64,000 nt of DNA from Azolla caroliniana (lineage: Eukaryota > Polypodiophyta). The notes below the pieces were generated by a model, which was given only the letters and a program-made list of their open reading frames with translations, was not told where the DNA came from and searched no databases. Both the position numbers and the translations under genes were made by a program. Every line of letters starts with the position of its first letter. The stretch's first letter is position 1. The stretch lies in NCBI GenBank assembly GCA_043228905.1, contig JBHGNT010000010.1, positions 21,700,001-21,764,000 on the forward strand. Direction: 5' to 3'. Shown here one piece after another: positions 1 through 18,275 of the stretch.

Positions 1-1580
1 GATAATATTGCAATTCTTATAATACTAGCACTAATATTTTGATGTTTTTCACCCAAAATAAATGCAAGGGAATTGTTCAGAAGTACCTCGTTGTATTATG
101 CATCCATCTACATAAAAGTAGGCAAAAAGACAATGGTTGGCAAGGCCTACCATTTATTTATGAGTGATATTAATACCGAATTATCATGTTGAAGTACTAA
201 TGGTCTAGTAACACAACCAAGAGAAAGTAATAAACAACAAAATTTGGTATAGTGGGACGAGAAAAGAGCAAATCAAGAAATGTAGAGTGAAATGAATTAA
301 TCACCTCCATTACACGATGAATTTGTTATCAGGGAATTATTTCTAAACAAATATCATTAAACTAATGTTGTTGTCGTGTTTAATTAGCAAGGCCAAGAAA
401 GACCCTTGGCCCTTGGGTATACATATTTTGGCATGACATTTACACTCCGAGAAGCGATATGATTTATCATAAAATAAAATTTGACATTAAATATTTGATT
501 CCCGGGTGTAGTTAAGACCGATGAGGTGTGAAAAGTTTGGCATGTGGCACAAGTTTTGTCACTAATATCAATCATTTCAAGGTTAAGGGGTCATGGGTTA
601 CCTATGGATTGTCTTATTAACTTAATTGGTTATCATGTATCAATGTGGCTAAAGAGATTACATCATCAATTTGATCATAACAATGAGAGCTCAATTTCAG
701 TTAACCAAAACCAGGTTGCATATAATGTTGTGTAGGCCCGTCTCTAGAAGTATGCCGTGATGTTGTGAAAGTTTAATTGTGTTATAATTGTTAATCGTAT
801 GTAGGCCACTTATTGACTTTTAGTTATTGACATATCTACTATTGTGCATGTGCGTTAAATAAATAGATCACATGGGAAACAATATATTGTGAATGCATGG
901 AGGTTTGAGATTTGACTCTTAACTCAATCTTCAAAACAAACTAGTACCCCAATAAAGCATATGATATGACAAATTGAAGTTGGGCCATAGGTACATAGCA
1001 TCAAACCACACAATGGTTTAGAGGGCACCCTTTGTTAATATATTGTTAGAAGAATTTTGCAATCATAATCTTAGCATGCTTGTGAAACCGACCGAATAAG
1101 CTAAAAAAACGTACACAAGTCACAAGACATTATGTAAAATAAAAGACATTAGACATTGCGAGGTTTTTTGACGAAATTTGGGGTTATAGAAGAGAGTGAA
1201 CATATGGCAAGCGCTTTTTGTCTTTCAAAAAAAACAATGATGGTACAATTGAGTTTGTGAAATTAGAAAAGGTCAACGAGAAATTATGAGGGTATCGATG
1301 ACATCTAACAAAGCTAGGTATATAATACCACAACAAAGGTGTGAACCATCGTACATCGATGTCGCGATGTGGTGCCTTCTTATGCGTATCAATTTAATGA
1401 TGAGCAAAACAATAAGAGATCAAGAGAAATAATGGATTAAGGATGCGTAACCATGTTGACCACCCCAAGCAAAGGACAGGAGACAAACGTAAAATACCAT
1501 TGACATCACATAACATTTGATACGGCCTTATTTTATGCCCTGGTTATTGAATAATTGATCCTCGTAAGCGAGCTTAGCAT
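1..1580. other. Intergenic, no gene seen
   Basis: A/T-rich sequence with only short chance open frames (about 60 codons), none with a recognisable domain or codon pattern. I see no RNA gene and no clear repeat here. Confidence 0.6.
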
Positions 1581-1593
1581 CATTGATAGAGTC

Positions 1594-2200
1594 TCGATAG
1601 CATCTAAAGATATCATGATAAAGTGGGTAACTAGTCTCCTTTAGCATTAGTTCCTTACGGCCAACAAAGAGTACGGGTCAGTACACCGCTCAAATACGGA
1701 GAACCATTACTATCATGGATGTAACCAGGACGTCCCAAGAGGTCACCCATCCCAGTACTGTTCTGGCTCAAGCACGCTTAATTAGCAATGCTTGAAGCAT
1801 CCAAACAACCACAAAACTCATGGCATGTGAGTTGCCAAGGTAGGTAGGAATGTGCTACACATTGATCCACAGCAAGTGGTTGGCGGTCACCCGCAAGTGG
1901 GTGGTATACTGACTGCAGACGTCACACCTAGGTCTTTAGCATGCTCAACGGTGCCACACGAGTTCAGGTGGTTAGCCCGTAACGTCGTGGGTCCAGCTGC
2001 AACGCTTAGGTGCGAACCTCCGTAGAATATTAGGGTTCTTTTTAGTTAGCATTAGTGCCTTACAGCCAACAAGGAGTGCGGGTCAGTACACCACTCGAAT
2101 ACGGAGCATGTCCACTCTCGATAGCAATGCCCCCCCCGAAACCAATACAGTGCATCTAAAGATATCATGATAAAGCGGGTAACTAGTCTCCTTTATATAA
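1594..2200 (-). mobile_element. 5S rRNA-derived fragment, Cassandra TRIM-like
   Basis: On the minus strand, 1728-1780 reads like the 3' half of plant 5S rRNA, including the pol III internal control region: a box A-like TAAGCGTGCTTG and a box C-like GGGATGGGTGACCTC. The 5' half of 5S is degraded. Plant Cassandra TRIM retrotransposons carry a 5S-like region in their LTRs, and 5S-derived SINEs also exist. Around it, a roughly 60-bp segment is directly repeated (about 1645-1702 and 2046-2105), and a further block of about 45 bp at 1608-1643 recurs at 2154-2198. I read it as a decayed Cassandra-like element or solo LTR; exact ends and terminal dinucleotides are not resolved. A functional 5S gene is excluded by the missing half. 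Confidence 0.45.
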
Positions 2201-4110
2201 CACAATACCTAAGGCTCCTAGACCAAATCATTCACACATGCCATAGGTTCTTAATACTTATGGATTTGTCCCAAATCCAAAGATATGTGGTTTCCCAACT
2301 TTCTTACCCTTAACCCATTGAAATTAGCTATACAATTGGTTCCTAAGGTTATGCCTACACCTTCCTTGGAGGAAGATATGTTAATGAGGACATTACCTGG
2401 GATCCCATCTAAAAGACATGCACATTCGTTAAATCATACAAATGCAATCTTATTGATCAATATATCGTTGCGAGACAACCATCCTACAAGAGAAGAGGTC
2501 GTTTATGAGGGCAGTGTGTGTCCATGATCTCCAATTGGAGTTGAGAAGATGTCATAGCATGTTGATACCATACCATACCAAGCTTGTAGTTGGGCACATT
2601 GTAGGCTTGCCATTATTATAACATTGTTCCTCTCAATGGAATGGATGAATGGTATCATATTCTCTTATCTTTTATGTTCTTCTCATTGCTCCATTGTGCT
2701 AACATAGTTTTTTTATTTGCAAGCGAATATGAAATGGGTATTCATATATAATATTCTATCTCAATCGCAACTATTGTCATACCATCTAACATTTAAGTTC
2801 AAGAGCACAAACTTAACATAATATTAACATTATTATAACATTTTTTAGATTGATTCAAATTTGAGGTTCATGGGAACAATGTTTGTGATATGTGCACTCT
2901 TTGACAACAACCTTATTTATTATATTTTATCCTACAATATGACAACAAATACATTAATGTTTAAAAGACCAATCACAAATTATTGCATCATTGTAGTGGA
3001 GATCTCTCATCGTCAGTTTATGTTTTTTTGCCTTTTGTTCCATGTGTTATTGGCCGCATTTAGAATTGTTCAACACACAGTTTTAGTATTAGTTCAACAT
3101 GTTGCGAGTCAAATATGCTTGAATCAATTTTATTATTGCTCACATGCCATGCCTTCTATGCTTCCATTGATGACATGCAATTTTTTTTGGAAGGCACTCA
3201 TGTAATATACTAGGCATCCTCATGCTACTATCTCTCTTGATATTGACATGTAGAGATAGATGTGGGGGTTCTTTTTAATGGCTTATTGTACATATAGACA
3301 TCGACTTATCTTTTTGAGTATTCTAGAATGCATCGAAATGTGGTATAATATGGTTGGATGCTTGGCACATAGGGTAAACATGTATGGAAGCCATCCTTGA
3401 CAAGGTTATCCAAACAAACAATATTGTTGTGATAGTTGGTTGTAAAAGTTAAATGTAAACATTATACAAAAAAATACTATTCTACCCCATTCAAACCCTT
3501 GTAATTTATGCCTTCCAACATCATGTGTGAGTGCTAGCACGCTAATGCTTCATGTAATGGTAGGTACAAAATCATATCACAATATTGTTTAACAACATAT
3601 ATCATCAATCCTTGTAATGCCTTTCCATAAGCCATGCATACAACACAACATATAGGGCCGAAAATCCCCCCCTTCAGGTTGCATGTTATTTATGATGGGA
3701 GGAGGGATGAAAGGTCTCTTCACAAGTTCCAATAGATGGGCACACCCACAATGCAAAGCCTAAGTATCAAAGCAACAAACCAACAAATAAAGGAGTGTGT
3801 TCTAGTATTTGGGGAAACATCCCACTCCTTTTGTTTAATCGCATGCTGGTTTTTGAAAGGGGGAGCATTGGTGATGGATATGCATCTGTGAGGTACGACT
3901 GCATCCACAAAAGGATATTTGAAAGAAGTAAAGGCGAAGTCTGATCTAGGCGGAGAGGAAGAAGCAAGGCTACATTAGTCTCTAAGACATGCATATTTGA
4001 GGTAGACGCGGGGGCTGTTGGGGTAGGGACAATGATTGGCATGGCCACATCCATAGTAAATATGTTAAATAAAGGTCTAGCTATAGAGAGGAGCCTGGAG
4101 AAGAGAAGCT
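2201..4110. other. Intergenic, no gene seen
   Basis: Open frames at 2285-2527, 2861-3205 and 3767-4153 have no recognisable domain, no splice context and a skewed composition. I do not support any of them as genes. Confidence 0.55.
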
Positions 4111-4369
4111 CCCTCCTTCTCACTCTCTGAGATGCCACTTCTATTTTTTCCATGAATGCTCAAAACCCAACCATTCTACATATTAGAAATCTCTCTCAAA
4201 TATTCTACATACATACTAGAAATCTCTCTCTCTCTCTCTCTCTCTCTCTTTATTGTGATTATCTTACCTTGGTTGTATGAAAAACATTACTACCTTTTAT
4301 GGCTTCGAACCCAAATTTCTCATCTCTCTATCACTTGATACAAGTCCTCTTAATGTAGTAGATGCCAGT

Positions 4370-4440
4370 GTGGAATGTAGGGGTTGAGCCCATGACCTCC
4401 TCGTCTCCATTGGGCACCCTTACCAATTCAGCTACAGATC
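4370..4440 (-). mobile_element. tRNA-derived SINE-like stretch
   Basis: Minus-strand sequence has a pol III A box-like element, TAGCTGAATTGG at 4434-4423, followed about 33 bp later by a B box-like GGCTCAACCC at 4390-4381. That order and spacing fit a tRNA-derived SINE head or an old tRNA pseudogene. CT microsatellites lie on both sides (4223-4249 and 4485-4526). No tRNA cloverleaf with a plausible anticodon was recovered, and the 3' tail and target-site duplication were not found. Confidence 0.35.
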
Positions 4441-4481
4441 CCTCTCCCTCTCTCCGTTTAGCAGGATATGACGTGGCAGGC

Positions 4482-4484
<3 letters not shown>

Positions 4485-4526
<42 letters not shown>
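4485..4526. repeat. (CT)n microsatellite
   Basis: Uninterrupted CT dinucleotide run of about 42 bp. A second, shorter CT run is at 4223-4249. Confidence 0.9.
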
Positions 4527-4529
<3 letters not shown>

Positions 4530-4699
4530 CTCTGCTTTCTTCTCATTTCTTCTTCTCCTTCGTCCCCGTCGTTTCTTCGCCATCGCCAGCTTCTCTCCCT
4601 CTCTCTCTGTCTCTCGCGCATAGAGCGCAGGGAATATATCAGGCCTGATCCTCCTGTTTGCTCTTACGTTTTCTGTTTTTTCCCCTCTCCTTCCTTCTT

Positions 4700-6014
4700 C
4701 TCCCGTTTCATATGTATGCCTGTAATTAAACCCTAATTCCACGTCTCTGCAACTTTTGCATGATCACCATCACCGTAGCATCGCGCGAGAAGATACGACA
4801 AGAAGTAGAAAAAGCACAGCAAAAGAAGAATCAGCTCGCAGATCCTTCCAACCTCCTCTATTTTTTTAACTGTCTTCACAATCCATGATCCGTCATAAGT
4901 GGAGAGCTTCTCATCGTATTTTGCTTCTCGTTAAGGAAATATTCGAAGATTGAACTTCGTTTCAGTTTTGTACGTGTCCGTCGTTCATGATCAAGTAACA
5001 GTGTAAGCTTTCCATCGTTCTGTGCTGTTCCCTAGTGAAATCCCCACAGATTTCCCCTCTCTTTGCTGCTGGTTGCATTGGTAAGGTGTGAGACTTCCAT
5101 TGCACCGTGTTTTTATCTTAGATAAATCTCTCATATTTCTCTTTATCTGGAATGTCACACGTTTAGACCAACACTAAGGTTTCATCAGAAGGTACCTTTA
5201 TAGACTATTGGCTTCTATTAACTTAGGAGTCTCATTTGATTGTTTGGTTAATACATCCTTTATTATCCTTTCTGTTGAGGCTCAGTGCGTCATCATCAGA
5301 TGTTTTTGTGGTTTGATCATCAACTGCGTCAATCTATTATCTTTTCAGCACACGATCTCTTTTGTCTTAAAAATTCCTGCAGAGCTGAGCTTGTAACGAT
5401 TCCGTGAGATCTTGATTTAAGCTTCTCTGTAACCTGGAAGCAGCAATCTGTCACCCCCTGCAGACATTTCTTGAGTGTGAGTTTAAATAGAATGCCTCAA
5501 TCACGAGTTTTAATTGACTTCCTTCGAGAGTGCGCTTTGGATCGTCAAGCTCGAATTTGAGTAGATTTCTTGTGAATTGATTCCTAGAAAGCGAGTTTGA
5601 ATGCATGCCTCATAGAAAAACTCCCAGAGAGTGAAGTTGAAGACACTTATTGAGAGCGAGTTCGAGTTGGCTTTGAATTGTCAATTGTGAATTTTGAATA
5701 GACTCCTAGAGAGTTAGGTCGAATATAAATCCTGGAATAGACCACCTCGTGAACAAAGTCGAAGCAAGTTTGAATAGTAATATTCGGAAGAGACCTCTTC
5801 CAGATCGAATTTGAATCAAGTTTGAGCAGAAGTCATTGAGAGTGATTTTTGTTGAGAACAGGATTCAATAGACTCCCCCCCGTGAATGATTTTAAAGAGA
5901 CATCCTCGGAGCAAGATTAAAGTATATTCTCTTGAATAGGCTCCTCGAGAGAAAGTTTGGGTTGGGCTTCTCCAATACAGGCAGTGATAAGGATTGTGAT
6001 GTGTATGATGCAAC
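4700..6014 (+). other. Probable promoter and 5' leader of PAH
   Basis: No coding exon is apparent. The part from about 5460 to 5970 is a degenerate repetition of a motif resembling 'gagagcgagtttgaat', many times over, probably an old minisatellite in the 5' leader or a leader intron. The PAH start codon follows at 6015. Transcription start and leader splicing cannot be fixed from the sequence. Confidence 0.4.
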
Positions 6015-11732
<5,718 letters not shown>

Positions 11733-13172
11733 ATACACAAGTCTCCAGCTCAATTCATTGCAATTGGTATAATGCTGAAATTTAATATTGATTCTGCAGC
11801 TCAAAACAATTTGAAGAGGTCAATAAATATAGCATAAAATTAATTGACAGCTTAGCTTGTCGTCTTCATTCTTCTGTGATCATATGCTCTTATGATCTGG
11901 ACATTGCAGTTACCATTATTCAAGATTGGATTATTGGATTCAAGTACATAAATTTTCTTCTCCCTGATGGGGGGCTGATAACAGAATGTACAGTGTGCAA
12001 GTACCCACCTGCAAAGATGTAACATGAAGAGTGCTTTATGGAATACAGTTGCCATTGTAAGCAATTCTATTACCCTTTGACCAATCTATAGAGATTTGGA
12101 TGGCAAGAGATATTCATTATAAAAAATAAGCAAACTTTTCATAAGCTAGTAAAATGACAGCGGTTTATTGGGTTTTAACTTTTACTGCATTAATGATATA
12201 TGGAATAATGACAATTAATAACTCTAGAATACTAACTATGTGATGATTGCTGAGGTATTATGTAAAGTGGGGTTAATATAACAAGCACCCCTTGCAATTT
12301 CGGAAATATCAATATGTGCCCCTGGAAAAAATAACCTAAACAGCTTCATCAGCGGAAAGAAAACAGTCCAACCATGAGTATCTTGTGCAGTTGATACTTA
12401 ACGTTACTATGCTTTGACAGTTCTATAATTAAGTAAGCCTTCTACTGTTTAGCATAAGCATTATATTAGCTAGATGTTGTTAACCGTAACCTTGAGAATC
12501 TGATATTATGGTAGTCACATCTAGTATTATCAAAACATAATCCCAGTAAGATGCAGATAACGGATCTAGGAGGTTGTAGAAAGCCCTACCACACGGTATG
12601 TACATGCACATGTGTACATCATGTGGATTGGTGCTCTGCAAATCTTTAATATTAAAAATGGATGGAGAGTTTCAAGATGTTAACGCCCACGGTATGAGAA
12701 TGACCAAAATAAACTACATGTACATTTGGGTCCACCGGCTTGTAGAAAGGCCCACCCCATGGTATGTACATGCACATGTGGTTGCTCTGCTGTGGTGGCG
12801 CTCTGCAAATCATTAATATTAAAAATGGATGGAGAGTTTTGAGATGTTAATGCCCAGGTATGAGAATGACCAAAATAAGGCCCGGCCCATGGTATGTACA
12901 TGCACACGTGGTTGCTCTGCTGTGGTGGTGCTCTGCAAATCATTAGTATTAAAAATGGATGTAGAGTTTTGAGATGTTAATGCCCAGGTATGAGAATGAC
13001 CACTGCAAGTACATTTGGATCCTCTGTGGTGGTGCTTTGCAAATCATTTATTTCAGACATGGACGGAGAGTTTTGGTTTGCAACAAGCAACAACTAGATG
13101 GATGGAGTGGTTTACGGTTGATAGGAAAGGGGTTATAACTATTTGTGATGTTAAGATAAGTAAAAGGATATT
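11733..13172 (+). other. PAH 3' flank with diverged minisatellite
   Basis: No gene seen. From about 12580 to 13080 there are three full copies and one partial copy of a 130-166 bp unit, each holding 'ggtatgtacatgcaca' (12595, 12761, 12891), 'gctctgcaaatc' and 'gatgttaa'. The same block recurs in the duplicated sequence at about 15520-16020. Confidence 0.75.
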
Positions 13173-13272
13173 NNNNNNNNNNNNNNNNNNNNNNNNNNNN
13201 NNNNNNNNNNNNNNNNNNNNNNNNNNNNNNNNNNNNNNNNNNNNNNNNNNNNNNNNNNNNNNNNNNNNNNNN
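13173..13272. other. Assembly gap (100 N)
   Basis: Exactly 100 N, the usual placeholder for a gap of unknown size. The flanking sequences are the two ends of the same duplicated segment, so the true gap is probably negative (an overlap). Confidence 0.98.
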
Positions 13273-13273
13273 A

Positions 13274-16113
13274 CCAAATTTATATGAGGATTGCCCCAAT
13301 CATTTTTTGAAGGATGGAGAAGCACTTCCGGAAGGTCCAGTATTTATTTCTCCAGATGGACTGCTCCTTCGCTTTACCGAGAAGGTAAGTTCTTTAAGTT
13401 GTTTTTAACATTGTGCAACCAAATCCTGTACATAGATGTTTATGCATAATTCTACAAGCAATGATTAGATTCAGTATAATCCCATAGAAGGTTAAGACAT
13501 ATCCATATAAATAGAAAGAAGTCTCCTGTGTTGATTATGTTTATCTTTCCACCAAAGCATGTTCTTTCTGCATATTGTTTATTCCAAATATGATTACAAT
13601 TGTGGCATGTATGAAATGTGAACCAACTGGTTTGGTCAACCTTATGTAAGCACAAGGGGAAGTAAATAACGTGCTAAAAGTAAAATAAGGCTTAAACAAA
13701 CAGGGGAAATTCATCTCGACACAAGTTCAACTGTATTTCAGATCATTGATGAGAGAGTGCAAGATTTTAATCATTGCGTGGATATTCAACTGATGTCAGT
13801 CTTACCTACTTCATTTTTGTAAAGAGCTGCAGGCTTATTAGAAAAACCAACAAAGAAAGTTGTCTCCATTGTTATATCGCTAAATACCTAGTACAACTGA
13901 TTTATATGTTCATTGGAAGATTATTTTTCGTTCTTTCTTAACAATGGAGATCTTCTAAGTAACTTGTATTACTTAAATTTCAGTCATCAGAGAGCTCCAC
14001 ATGAGTTCAAGATCTCGTGTTTAGAGGTATTATCAACACTGCCGTTCTGTTTTCCCGCGATATGCTCAATGGCTAGTGAATCGTCTCTTTAATTTTTTGT
14101 TTTGTCCCATCAGGCTATTCGAGAATTATTCCCCAAAGATGTAAACCCATTCTATGCGGGTTTTGGGAATAGAATAACAGATGAGATAAGCTATCTTAAA
14201 GTAGGGATTCCAAAGGGCAAGATTTTCATCATCAATCCCAAGGTGCTACTTGTGTTCTGATATGTTTCCAATTATGATTGTAATCGTCATATTTTGATTG
14301 AGTTTCTGTGATACCAGGGTGAAGTTGTAGTGGACCATCGTGTTGATCGCAAATCATACACATCTCTTCATGCATTAGTTGATGACATGTTTCCTCCTTT
14401 GTCATCACACGAACAGGTATATTCATGTGAGTTATTCGGGATATCCAAAGTTGTATGATGTAGATTGAAGGCATTGAAAACTTTGTTCATTTGTAGGAGG
14501 ATTTCAATTCATGGAACTATTGGAAGATGCCACTTCTAGATATCGATGATGAGATTAGTGGGAAAAGGTACATCAGCATGATGTTTGTCCAAATATTTCC
14601 ATCTCAATTCGATTAATATATATTAATATCAAATTTTCAGCTCAAAAAATTCGAAGAAGACCAAGAAGTAGATACACAAGTCTCCAGCTCAATTCATTGC
14701 AATTGGTATAATGCTGAAATTTAATATTGATTCTGCAGCTCAAAACAATTTGAAGAGGTCAATAAATATAGCATAAAATTAATTGACAGCTTAGCTTGTC
14801 GTCTTCATTCTTCTGTGATCATATGCTCTTATGATCTGGGACATTGCAGTTACCATTATTCAAGATTGGATTATTGGATTCAAGTACATAAATTTTCTTC
14901 TCCCTGATGGGGGGCTGATAACAGAATGTACAGTGTGCAAGTACCCACCCTGCAAAGATGTAACATGAAGAGTGCTTTATGGAATACAGTTGCCATTGTA
15001 AGCAATTCTATTACCCTTTGACCAATCTATAGAGGTTTGGATGGCAAGAGATATTCATTATAAAAAATAAGCAAACTTTTCATAAGCTAGTAAAATGACA
15101 GCGGTTTATTGGGTTTTAACTTTTACTGCATTAATGATATATGGAATAATGGCAATTAATAACTCTAGAATACTAACTATGTGATGATTGCTGAGGTATT
15201 ATGTAAAGTGGGGTTAATATAACAAGCACCCCTTGCAATTTCGGAAATATCAATATGTGCCCCTGGAAAAAATAACCTAAACAGCTTCATCAGCGGAAAG
15301 AAAACAGTCCAACCATGAGTATCTTGTGCAGTTGATACTTAACGTTACTATGCTTTGACAGTTCTATAATTAAGTAAGCCTTCTACTGTTTAGCATAAGC
15401 ATTATATTAGCTAGATGTTGATAACCGTAACCTTGAGAATCTGATATTATGGTAGTCACATCTAGTATTATCAAAACACAATCCCAGTAAGATGCAGATA
15501 ACGGATCTAGGAGGTTGTAGAAAGCCCTACCACACAGTACGTACATGCACATGTGTACATCATGTGGACTGGTGCTCTGCAAATCTTTAATATTAGAAAT
15601 GGATGGAGAGTTTCAAGATGTTAACGCCCAGGGTATGAGAATGACCAAAATAAACTACATGTACATTTGGGTCCACCGGCTTGTAGAAAGGCCCACCCCA
15701 TGGTATGTACATGCACATGTGGTTGCTCTGCTGTGGTGGCGCTCTGCAAATCATTAATATTAAAAATGGATGGAGAGTTTTGAGATGTTAATGCCCAGGT
15801 ATGAGAATGACCAAAATAAGGCCCAGCCCATGGTATGTACATGCACACGTGGTTGCTCTGCTGTGGTGGTGCTCTGCAAATCATTAGTATTAAAAATGGA
15901 TGGAGAGTTTTGAGATGTTAATGCCCAGGTATGAGAATGACCACTGCAAGTACATTTGGATCCTCTGTGGTGGTGCTTTGCAAATCATTTATTTCAGACA
16001 TGGACGGAGAGTTTTGGTTTGCAACAAGCAACAACTAGATGGATGGAGTGGTTTACGGTTGATAGGAAAGGGGTTATAACTATTTGTGATGTTAAGATAA
16101 GTAAAAAGATATT
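13274..16113 (+). repeat. Second copy of 10320-13172 after the gap
   Basis: This 2840-bp block repeats 10320-13172 (2853 bp) almost base for base, with single-base indels mostly in short homopolymers and a few substitutions. The first copy ends at the left edge of the N run and the second begins at its right edge, the pattern of two unmerged contig ends. Confidence 0.95.
13313..14671 (+). pseudogene. Duplicate copy of PAH exons 5-10 (probable assembly artefact)
   Basis: Exons corresponding to PAH exons 5-10 recur at 13313-13384, 13984-14026, 14114-14242, 14318-14416, 14497-14567 and 14641-14671. The exon 5 copy lacks one C in a CCC run and the exon 6 copy lacks one G in a GG pair, so the frame is broken; the other exons are the same length as the originals. 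Exons 1-4 are absent and nothing resembling a start lies upstream, only the N gap. I read this as the overlapping end of the next contig, carrying homopolymer errors or allelic differences, not as a second gene. Confidence 0.85.
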
Positions 16114-17042
16114 AAAAATAAAAAATATTATAAAATTGTTTATATGATATTGAACTTATGTACTATATGCCCTGTTTTTTTTTTATGTATGATTAATAAA
16201 GTGGAACCACTAAACAAAAGACCAAACCTTTTACAATTTTGAATGACCCTCACCTTTAGAAAGATCAACTGAAATAATACGAGTAAATCTAATTATTGTC
16301 ACTTGCTGGGTGATGCACGTGTATTGGATGCTCCTTGCCCATTTTATTATTGTCATGCGTTATTTTGTCATATTTTGTGCTAATTTCAACAATTCAGAGT
16401 GTTTTTCTTATATGTTGATTATCTTGTTCATAAAATCATGCTGCCACGTTTTCTGAGTTTCCTCTATGGTGGTTTTTATGTACTTAGTGTAATGTGAACA
16501 TGAGATCAATATCATGTTAAACATCCTCTTCCCTCTTTGGAAATTTAAAGTAAGTGGATTCATATGGTAAATGCAATCACATTTAAGGTTCTATTTATTT
16601 ATTTATAGTCATCATACAGTTTTCCTCTTTGCATAGGGACATCAAAATTTACTGTATATATCACACTTTTGGAGAACTTGTTAGACATAAGTATATAATC
16701 ATGATATATAATAGGTTTAACATACCATATGAAAGAACTCTCAACCACCGATTCAAGTAGGCTTTTTTTTGCGTAACATTGCTTCCCCTCCTATCTCCTC
16801 CTATCTGTGGTTCCCCTCAAGTAGATTAATATGGTTAAGGCAGTCAATATTATAAATTAATTAATTAATACTTTTCTTTAGTCCACATAGTTTAGTTTTT
16901 ACTCTCATGCCAAATAGTTTTAGTTTCCTTTCATGCCACATAGTTCATGTTCATCATATTCCCATGGATACCCATTTCTCTACCCTGTAGTGAGTGGTGG
17001 CTAACAAACTTGAACCACCTAAAAGTGTATTTACCTAACTGC
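16114..17042. other. Intergenic, no gene seen
   Basis: A/T-rich. The part 16984-17050 is a copy of a unit found again at 21508-21572 (see the hAT entry); nothing else is recognisable. Confidence 0.6.
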
Positions 17043-17161
17043 ACCGCAAGTAGGGTTTGGCAATGGCTCGGCTCGGCTCAAGCCTAAACCGTTTGGCTTA
17101 GCTGGCTTAAAGAGGCTTAGTGATTTAGCCCTCACCAAACCGGCTCAAGCCAGAAACTTTA

Positions 17162-17188
17162 GAGCGAGAGGGAGGGAGAGAGAGAGAG

Positions 17189-17227
<39 letters not shown>

Positions 17228-17229
17228 AA
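17162..17229. repeat. (GA)n/(GAAA)n microsatellite at LINE 3' end
   Basis: GA-rich run followed by about eleven AAAG units. It abuts the 3' end of the minus-strand LINE, where a simple-sequence tail would be expected for an RTE-type element. Confidence 0.85.
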
Positions 17230-17381
17230 TATTAACGTCTTCTAAGGCGAAATTTGGCCCATGAGACAATTGGGTTACAACAAAAATGAGTGTTTATCTA
17301 ATCATCAAAACTAAAATAAAAGAAAATAGCTTAAGCTAAGAAAGTTCTAGTAGTGTACAAAACTTTGCACTAAGCCTAATC

Positions 17382-18275
17382 TCATTTCCACCCAAGTCTC
17401 TCAAAAAGAAGGGGGAGGTCGAAAGTTTTTAGTGTGGGTGTGACCCATGGTCCCGATGCATAGAGTGCCCTAGCCATGGCTTCTAGGCGGTGTAGTTCAC
17501 GTTCCCTTATTTTCTTTATTGCTTCTACATCTCGTTGAGTTGCTTTGAAACCTGGCATCCGAGGGCGTTTGGTTCTTCTTTGATTTTCTGCTTCATCAAG
17601 GAAAAATCTGAGTGGTGCAGGTGTGTCGACATTCATTGTTTCCCCCTGTTCCTGAAAAACTTCATTTGTTATATGTTGGTAAACATTAGCAACATTATTA
17701 TCCACGTTTTGTAATTTATTCTCTCTGTGTTGTTTCAATTCTAAGATGTATCTACCAAATTTCTTTATATCTAGTGTATCTAATAGTTTAGGGAGGGTGG
17801 GAGAGGAACCAAGTATGTCTTGGTATTTTGCCCTTATCTCGGCATAGGTGGGGCATTTGCATGTAAAATGGTACCCATCCTCTATCTCTATGTGGCATAA
17901 CCTACATATCCTTTCCTCCCTAGGGACTCCATTAGTACGTCCATTCTCAATCTCAAGTTGGTGAGATGATATTCTAAGTTGACCAATGGCAACCCTTAGT
18001 GCATGTGGTAAGAATACATCTAGATATTTTGGGCGCATGATAAAACCTAACTTAGAGAAGTGCATAAAGTGTTCCTTATAGTACGACATTTTAGATAGGA
18101 GTGGCTCTAGTGGGGTGATCCATTTATACCGAGTATAAATTTGCCATATTTCTTGGCGTATTACTTTATTACGGTCCTCATGAGAGATTAAAGTGTTATC
18201 AGTCGTGTAATCGTACTTAAGGGGGGGGAGGTTATTAATGTCTAGACCGTTGGCAAGAAGCCAACTCACCATCAT
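17382..18275 (-). pseudogene. LINE C-terminal zinc-knuckle region
   Basis: 297 codons with CRLC...YHFTCKC, the zf-RVT type knuckle at the end of many plant LINE polyproteins, then a basic C-terminal tail with KRPRMPGFKATQRD. It continues the reverse transcriptase frame after a frame change. Homologous pieces occur at 8760-9170 and 28245-28815. Confidence 0.75.

Noticed and set aside
4331-4742. Overlapping long frames rich in Arg/Glu or Ser/Leu
   Set aside because: They are translations of CT/GA microsatellite and the SINE-like stretch.
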